Origin: Lutispora sp.
GTDB taxonomy: Bacteria > Bacillota > Clostridia > Lutisporales > Lutisporaceae
Assembly (NCBI GenBank): GCA_030834765.1
Contig: JAUQXG010000324.1
Location: 1 to 7,242, forward strand
Length of the DNA stretch: 7,242 nucleotides
Direction: 5' to 3'
Made by a program: the position numbers and the translations under genes. Under the pieces are notes generated by a model. The model worked only from the letters and a program-made list of their open reading frames with translations. It did no database searches and had not been told where the DNA came from. This document shows positions 5,401-7,242 of this stretch, one piece after another; position 1 is the stretch's first letter; every line of letters starts with the position of its first letter.

Positions 5401-7242
5401 TATAATGTAGCCTATTCTGACGATATAATAAAAACTCTGGCACTAGGCACTTCTTCATACGATTATAAGGTAGAAATAGGCGAGAGTGTTGAATCAGCTA
5501 TAATAGAAATGAAGTATGATTCTTCTACTAAACCTGAAATAGAAGTAACAGATCCAGATGGAAGCTCATATATTTTGATTGATGAGGAGACAGGCGCAGA
5601 AAATGCCAACTACAGAAATCATATTATATCTGCAGATAAGTCTAGTTCTAAGGTAGAAGAAAAGCGGTTGTTCATAACAATTGTTTCACCCAAATTGGGT
5701 AAATGGACTATAAAATCTGATAAGCTTATAACCATGACACTATATAATGCCAAGGAACCGGCTGTTTTTAAATCACTTTCTGTAAAGCAGGAAGAGGGTA
5801 AAATTAAGGCAGATTGGGAGCTCAACAAAACTGAAGGAAGCAAGGTTTCATTGTACCTTATAAAAGAAGATGGGGCCTCAGAGTCAATAGAAATTGGGAA
5901 GGATTTAGACGGAGCTTTGGGAGCCTATGAGTGCGATATATCTGTAGAGACTACTACAGGAAACTATAAAATTCGTGCAGAGGTAGAAAGGGACGGCACT
6001 GGCTTTGATGATATGTATTCGAAAGTCTTTGAGATAGTTGATGCTGCAGCTCCAAAGATTGCTACAAATTTCAAAGTGATAACGACAGGAAACGGTATGA
6101 TGAAGGCGCAATGGGACGGGGAGACTGGTGTAGATGAATACCGTATAAATGCAGTAGATAAGGAGGGACAAATAGACAAGACTGTTGAGGCGATGATAAG
6201 TGTAGATGGAGATAAAACGAATACTATTATTGGTGGGACGTTGTTTGATGCTGATGGCAACGAATACGGCTGGCTTCCTGATAGGACATATAGGTTCGCA
6301 TTATATGCAATTAGTAAAACATTGGTGGGGGATCTGGAGGCAAAGGAGATAGAGCATATCAGCAAACCTTCTTATTCAGGGGAAATATACCTTCCAGCCC
6401 CTGAACCTCCTAAATTTATAGTTGGATTTACTTCTGAACATGGTAATATCAATATAAAAAAAGACCAAAATGATAATGACATACGATACACAAATACCCA
6501 AAATATCAATTGCAATTATCAGTCAGACATGTCGGCAGATGTAATATTTTATATGAATGGTGACAAGGTTGATGAGGCAAAGAAAAAAGATTATAGTTTG
6601 CAGTTGGAGCTTAATAGCGGCAGCAATATGATAGAAATTGAGGCAGTGGCAGGAAATGGAGATAAAACTGTAAAAGTGTACGATTTCTATTATGATGACA
6701 AAGCACCAGATTTGATGGTACAAAGTCCAAATAGTGGGGATATGATCCAAGGAGGAAGCGTATTAGTATCTGGAAAGACGACATCAGGCAGCATGGTTTA
6801 TGTGAATGGAACACAGATGATCGTTGCAGAAGATGGTAGTTTTAATGAAGAATATATTCTTTCCAAGATACAAAGGGAAACTATTACGATTGTATCAGTA
6901 GATATTGCGGGCAACAGAGCAGAATATTCTGCAGAGGTTTTGAATTCAGATATAGGTAATGTGGTAAAAGTACAGATCATACCTTCAACAGAGCAACTGA
7001 GAGTAGGGGACAGTATACAGATGAGACTCCATGGTGTGATGAAAGACAACAAAAATGTATTATTGGAATCAGATAAGGTAAACTGGCTGCTATATGATAC
7101 TGAAGGAGTGGCAACCATGACCCAAAGTGGGTTGTTGACCGCAGTAAAACCAGGTGAAATTGTCGTCAATGGAAAATATGCCATTTCAATGGATACGATT
7201 TATGAAGATGCGTTGATTATTAATGTGATGCCAAGAGTAAAC
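2329..7242 (+). CDS. Very large secreted multidomain protein with IPT, FnIII, Ig-like and Big_2 domains (3' end outside window)
   Basis: The frame runs from ATG 2329, directly after a strong Shine-Dalgarno sequence, without a stop to the window end, giving 1638 codons. Residues 1-29 form a signal peptide, so the product is exported. The visible order is: N-terminal beta-rich domain 30-296; beta-sandwich spacer 297-424; IPT/TIG-like domain 425-524; central uncharacterised region 525-984; PPC-like beta region 985-1141; two FnIII-like domains 1142-1362; two Ig-like domains 1363-1544; Big_2 from 1545 to the edge. Cysteine is nearly absent. No protease, glycosidase or other catalytic signature is recognisable, so a structural, adhesive or carbohydrate-binding surface role is more likely than an enzyme, although an enzymatic role for the N-terminal or central regions cannot be excluded. 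An anchor such as SLH, LPXTG or cell-wall-binding repeats would be expected beyond the right edge but is not seen. The gene lies 14 bases behind another extracellular Ig-repeat protein and probably shares its transcript. Coding status is certain; function is inferred only in general terms. Confidence 0.95.
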   Translation, partial: MNKRLKAALLLSIWVLSLFSNFVLEVSGAELSGPFSIKNNIIELLVNKEDGRFAIKTVEGSPDRQEDENVPLLFSKENPETTFTTFRIDGKDYIYGNSYNGISINGGFIEAPKKEGMVSISKWKVGDIEVTQKLELTDNINSSDVGNVKISYSIMNTGSKSRMVGTRVLLDTMLGSNDGSLISLNGEKDITSETEAMGESIPVYWRCTDSADNPKVVAYGFMKGWGNTEPDKMTIAHWNALSATKWDYSTNSERNIGSSLNDYKSADSAVALYWEPKTLEPGKDIQVETYYGLGNIKQSTDGSTFNLNVLAPAKLSIEGDRYKDNPFDIMMELDNSLKDATELAGITAELVLPEGLELAEGQEGSKYFYRVPVNLKQTATWKVKAVNTQKLKVLEYMVRITSLGKEVKNIKKFIIIPGFENNDFDIGYTNIAPRNLYYNDEDNAIQIIGYGFDKLKDKTSYEMSFVNTSRSNTYYPKDSDITIINDNQIRIKVPKGLEIGTYKLVINHQNDMLDYSLHQEVRVTSEEKYKSRNYGILVIKEHSTQLFENESQLSAEDKSRAILIIRGKVKSVSEGRFDVYGDTVAINNDIYYKGYDDILSVYKSGDSFIVKGNGELYMQSMLLGKSMEITLKKGRFYIDSATAIIKDEEGYINGISTMYVGYFPILVKEIKIQNNGEVKIDGILQLENKYFDFLASVGTGFIESDLKDMSITSKKIDINTEFSIPFPRWKLGDFQSKDYLSKPTTQVTFFINTTKGAYGFKSKAENLKLRLRDINTKMAFDKNLYPDYFEFENKYGLIPEPIGSTGLAFESIGGGIYGLRSLFDSLRYGILPIGSSIAARADIVDLPTYHARIKGYTMVGLRDIEALLSSNGIDLKGDGYIYFIDVGDIVGHFDLSGGYIQADVDILDILIMQAYFGISRNEIKGSISAKVNIPDYVWFVGGKTISSFKAGLSTSKIEGSIKFMGVGVGIKYKWLDNDFDFDVASLDYTGEKGIYTVNTKDDQGRDVVVTYGANIERVKDIGYSYNVAYSDDIIKTLALGTSSYDYKVEIGESVESAIIEMKYDSSTKPEIEVTDPDGSSYILIDEETGAENANYRNHIISADKSSSKVEEKRLFITIVSPKLGKWTIKSDKLITMTLYNAKEPAVFKSLSVKQEEGKIKADWELNKTEGSKVSLYLIKEDGASESIEIGKDLDGALGAYECDISVETTTGNYKIRAEVERDGTGFDDMYSKVFEIVDAAAPKIATNFKVITTGNGMMKAQWDGETGVDEYRINAVDKEGQIDKTVEAMISVDGDKTNTIIGGTLFDADGNEYGWLPDRTYRFALYAISKTLVGDLEAKEIEHISKPSYSGEIYLPAPEPPKFIVGFTSEHGNINIKKDQNDNDIRYTNTQNINCNYQSDMSADVIFYMNGDKVDEAKKKDYSLQLELNSGSNMIEIEAVAGNGDKTVKVYDFYYDDKAPDLMVQSPNSGDMIQGGSVLVSGKTTSGSMVYVNGTQMIVAEDGSFNEEYILSKIQRETITIVSVDIAGNRAEYSAEVLNSDIGNVVKVQIIPSTEQLRVGDSIQMRLHGVMKDNKNVLLESDKVNWLLYDTEGVATMTQSGLLTAVKPGEIVVNGKYAISMDTIYEDALIINVMPRVN
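2416..3216 (+). other. N-terminal beta-rich domain with DTMLGSNDG motif (residues 30-296)
   Basis: Directly after the signal peptide this segment has NKEDGRFAIKT, then PLLFSK, TTFTTFRIDGKDY, a VTQKLEL strand, VKISYSIMNTGSKSRMVG, D171-T-M-L-G-S-N-D-G179, Y204-W-R-C, A269-V-A-L-Y-W-E-P-K-T-L-E-P-G282, and T289-Y-Y-G-L-G294. The L-E-P-G followed by T-Y-Y-G-L looks like the closing strands of a large beta-sandwich. From memory, a similar set of motifs recurs near the N-terminus of large secreted Firmicutes proteins, but I cannot name a family. The fold might be a supersandwich like that of carbohydrate-binding mutarotase-type domains; that is inference only. Confidence 0.55.
3217..3600 (+). other. 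Beta-sandwich spacer domain (residues 297-424)
   Basis: The segment has F-N-L-N-V-L-A-P-A near its start, NPFDIMMELDNS, LPEGLEL (L352-L358), a TATWKVKA strand (W381) and a closing KKFIIIPGF (P417-G418). The layout of an N-P-F strand, an L-P-x-G-L motif, W-x-V and a final hydrophobic strand is typical of Ig-like/CARDB-type spacer modules. No catalytic residues stand out. Confidence 0.5.
3601..3900 (+). other. IPT/TIG-like domain (residues 425-524)
   Basis: The domain opens with Y-T-N-I-A-P-R-N-L-Y-Y-N (P433), followed by I-Q-I-I-G-Y-G-F (G449-F452), an N-D-N-Q-I-R-I-K-V-P strand, then G-T-Y-K-L-V-I-N and a final E-V-R-V-T. The series I-x-P, I-x-G-x-G-F, x-I-x-V-P and G-x-Y-x-L-x-V is the usual IPT/TIG Ig-fold signature. 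In bacterial surface proteins this domain is mostly a structural spacer. Confidence 0.65.
3901..5280 (+). other. Central uncharacterised beta-rich region (residues 525-984)
   Basis: This stretch of about 460 residues contains none of the Ig, FnIII or IPT signatures of its flanks. Its first part has short strands with frequent turns (RAILIIRGKV, GRFDVYGDTVAINND, GDSFIVKGNGELYM, MEITLKKGRFYI, VKEIKIQNNGEVKIDG). The middle has an ISIPFPRWKLGDF-like strand (FSIPFPRWKLGDF), YGFKSKAENLKLRLRDI and I812-G-G-G-I-Y-G-L-R-S-L-F-D824. The second part has repeated strands with G-D-G-Y-I-Y-F, G-H-F-D-L-S-G-G-Y-I-Q-A-D-V, I-P-D-Y-V-W-F-V-G-G-K (I933-K943) and GSIKFMGVGVGIKYKW. From memory, the GGGI-x-GL and IPD...VGGK pair recurs in large secreted proteins of Paenibacillus-like and clostridial bacteria, without an assigned function. 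A beta-helix or long beta-sheet scaffold is plausible. Confidence 0.5.
5281..5751 (+). other. Linker plus PPC-like beta domain (residues 985-1141)
   Basis: After a linker containing KDDQGRDVVVTYGA, residues 1045-1141 read DYKVEIGESVESAIIEMKY, then PEIEVTDPDGSSYILID, then RLFITIVSPKLGKWTIKSD and MTLYNA. The order of a strand, E-V-T-D-P-D-G-x-x-Y, then P-x-x-G-x-W-T-I is typical of PPC-like or proprotein-convertase-P-like beta domains found on secreted proteins. The linker from 985 to 1044 is unassigned. Confidence 0.5.
5752..6414 (+). other. Two fibronectin type III-like domains (residues 1142-1362)
   Basis: The first (about 1142-1241) has a K-I-K-A-D-W strand, V-S-L-Y-L-I-K-E-D-G and G-N-Y-K-I-R-A-E-V. 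The second (about 1242-1362) has A-P-K-I-A-T-N-F-K-V, M-K-A-Q-W-D-G, D-E-Y-R-I-N-A-V-D, then L-P-D-R-T-Y-R-F-A-L-Y-A-I-S and a proline-rich exit (PAPEPPK). The W in strand B, the Y-x-I/L strand and the L-x-P/D-x-T-Y-x-F-x-L-x-A pattern of the second unit are the FnIII hallmarks. The first unit is the weaker call. Confidence 0.65.
6415..6960 (+). other. Two bacterial Ig-like domains (residues 1363-1544)
   Basis: The first (about 1363-1458) has V-I-F-Y-M-N-G-D-K-V, L-E-L-N-S-G-S-N-M-I-E-I-E-A-V-A-G-N-G-D and then D-D-K-A-P-D. The second (about 1459-1544) has P-N-S-G-D-M-I, S-V-L-V-S-G-K-T, G-S-M-V-Y-V-N-G, A-E-D-G-S-F and I-V-S-V-D-I-A-G-N-R. The P-x-x-G-x, V-x-G-x-T, V-x-V-N-G, D-G-x-F, V-x-D-x-A-G-N series is the standard signature of glucodextranase-B/Big_9-type Ig modules. 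The closing D-x-A-G-N matches the motif used in the first protein of the window. Confidence 0.75.
6961..7242 (+). other. Big_2 Ig-like domain, cut by the window end (residues 1545-1638)
   Basis: The segment reads V-K-V-Q-I-I-P-S-T-E-Q-L-R-V-G-D-S-I-Q-M, then V-N-W-L-L-Y-D-T-E-G-V-A-T-M, then S-G-L-L-T-A-V-K-P-G-E-I-V-V. The L-x-V-G-D, V-x-W, V-A-T and G-L-L-T-A-x-x-P-G sequence is the defining Big_2 (BID_2) pattern seen in intimin/invasin-type and Gram-positive surface proteins. The domain may be complete or nearly so, but the gene continues past the edge. Confidence 0.85.

Noticed and set aside
5964..6365. 133-codon open frame on the - strand
   Set aside because: It lies wholly inside the secreted protein gene on the + strand, is a Ser/Pro/Ile-rich translation typical of the antisense of Asp/Glu/Gly-rich coding sequence, and matches no recognisable family.
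6456..6462. A7 run with an A-AAA-AAA slippery arrangement
   Set aside because: A -1 shift would meet TGA at 6471-6473, yielding only truncation, and no stimulatory structure is evident. It is more likely just Lys codons.
6798..7184. 128-codon open frame on the - strand
   Set aside because: It is antisense to the Ig-like and Big_2 part of the large gene, whose + strand domains are clear; the composition is low-complexity Ser/Thr/Leu and no ribosome binding site or neighbour supports it.

Overview
The window comes from an AT-rich genome (roughly 35-42% GC by eye) that uses AGA/AGG and ATA codons heavily and has a GGGGGTGG-type ribosome binding site. This suits a low-GC Gram-positive, most likely a clostridial (Firmicutes) bacterium; the sequence does not allow a closer placement. 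Everything readable is on the + strand, and coding fills almost the whole window.

Region 1 (2-2314) is the 3' part of a gene that begins upstream of the window. Its product is a chain of divergent bacterial Ig-like repeats of about 71-84 residues: one partial unit, then seven complete ones. The recurring motifs are T-N-Q-D-V, N-N-x-G, N-G-x-F-T-F-x-F-x-D-x-A-G-N and a closing I-D-K-x-x-P. A different Ig-like domain of DUF5011 type follows (1802-2041), then a 90-residue C-terminal domain. No LPXTG motif, SLH domain or C-terminal membrane anchor is visible.

Region 2 (2315-2328) is a 14-base gap holding a strong Shine-Dalgarno sequence.

Region 3 (2329-7242) is a second, very large gene, open for 1638 codons and running off the right edge. 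It encodes a secreted multidomain protein. In order it has a signal peptide, an N-terminal beta-rich domain with a DTMLGSNDG motif, a beta-sandwich spacer, an IPT/TIG-like domain, an uncharacterised beta-rich central region of about 460 residues, a PPC-like beta domain, two fibronectin-III-like domains, two Ig-like domains and a Big_2 domain cut by the window end. It was not among the supplied translations because no stop codon falls in the window; I read it directly.

The two genes lie 14 bases apart in the same direction and look like part of one operon for large extracellular, probably surface-associated, proteins. Their partners, anchors and ligands are not visible. I see no RNA gene, mobile element, CRISPR array, terminator or promoter. 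The most interesting parts are the unassigned domains of the second protein.
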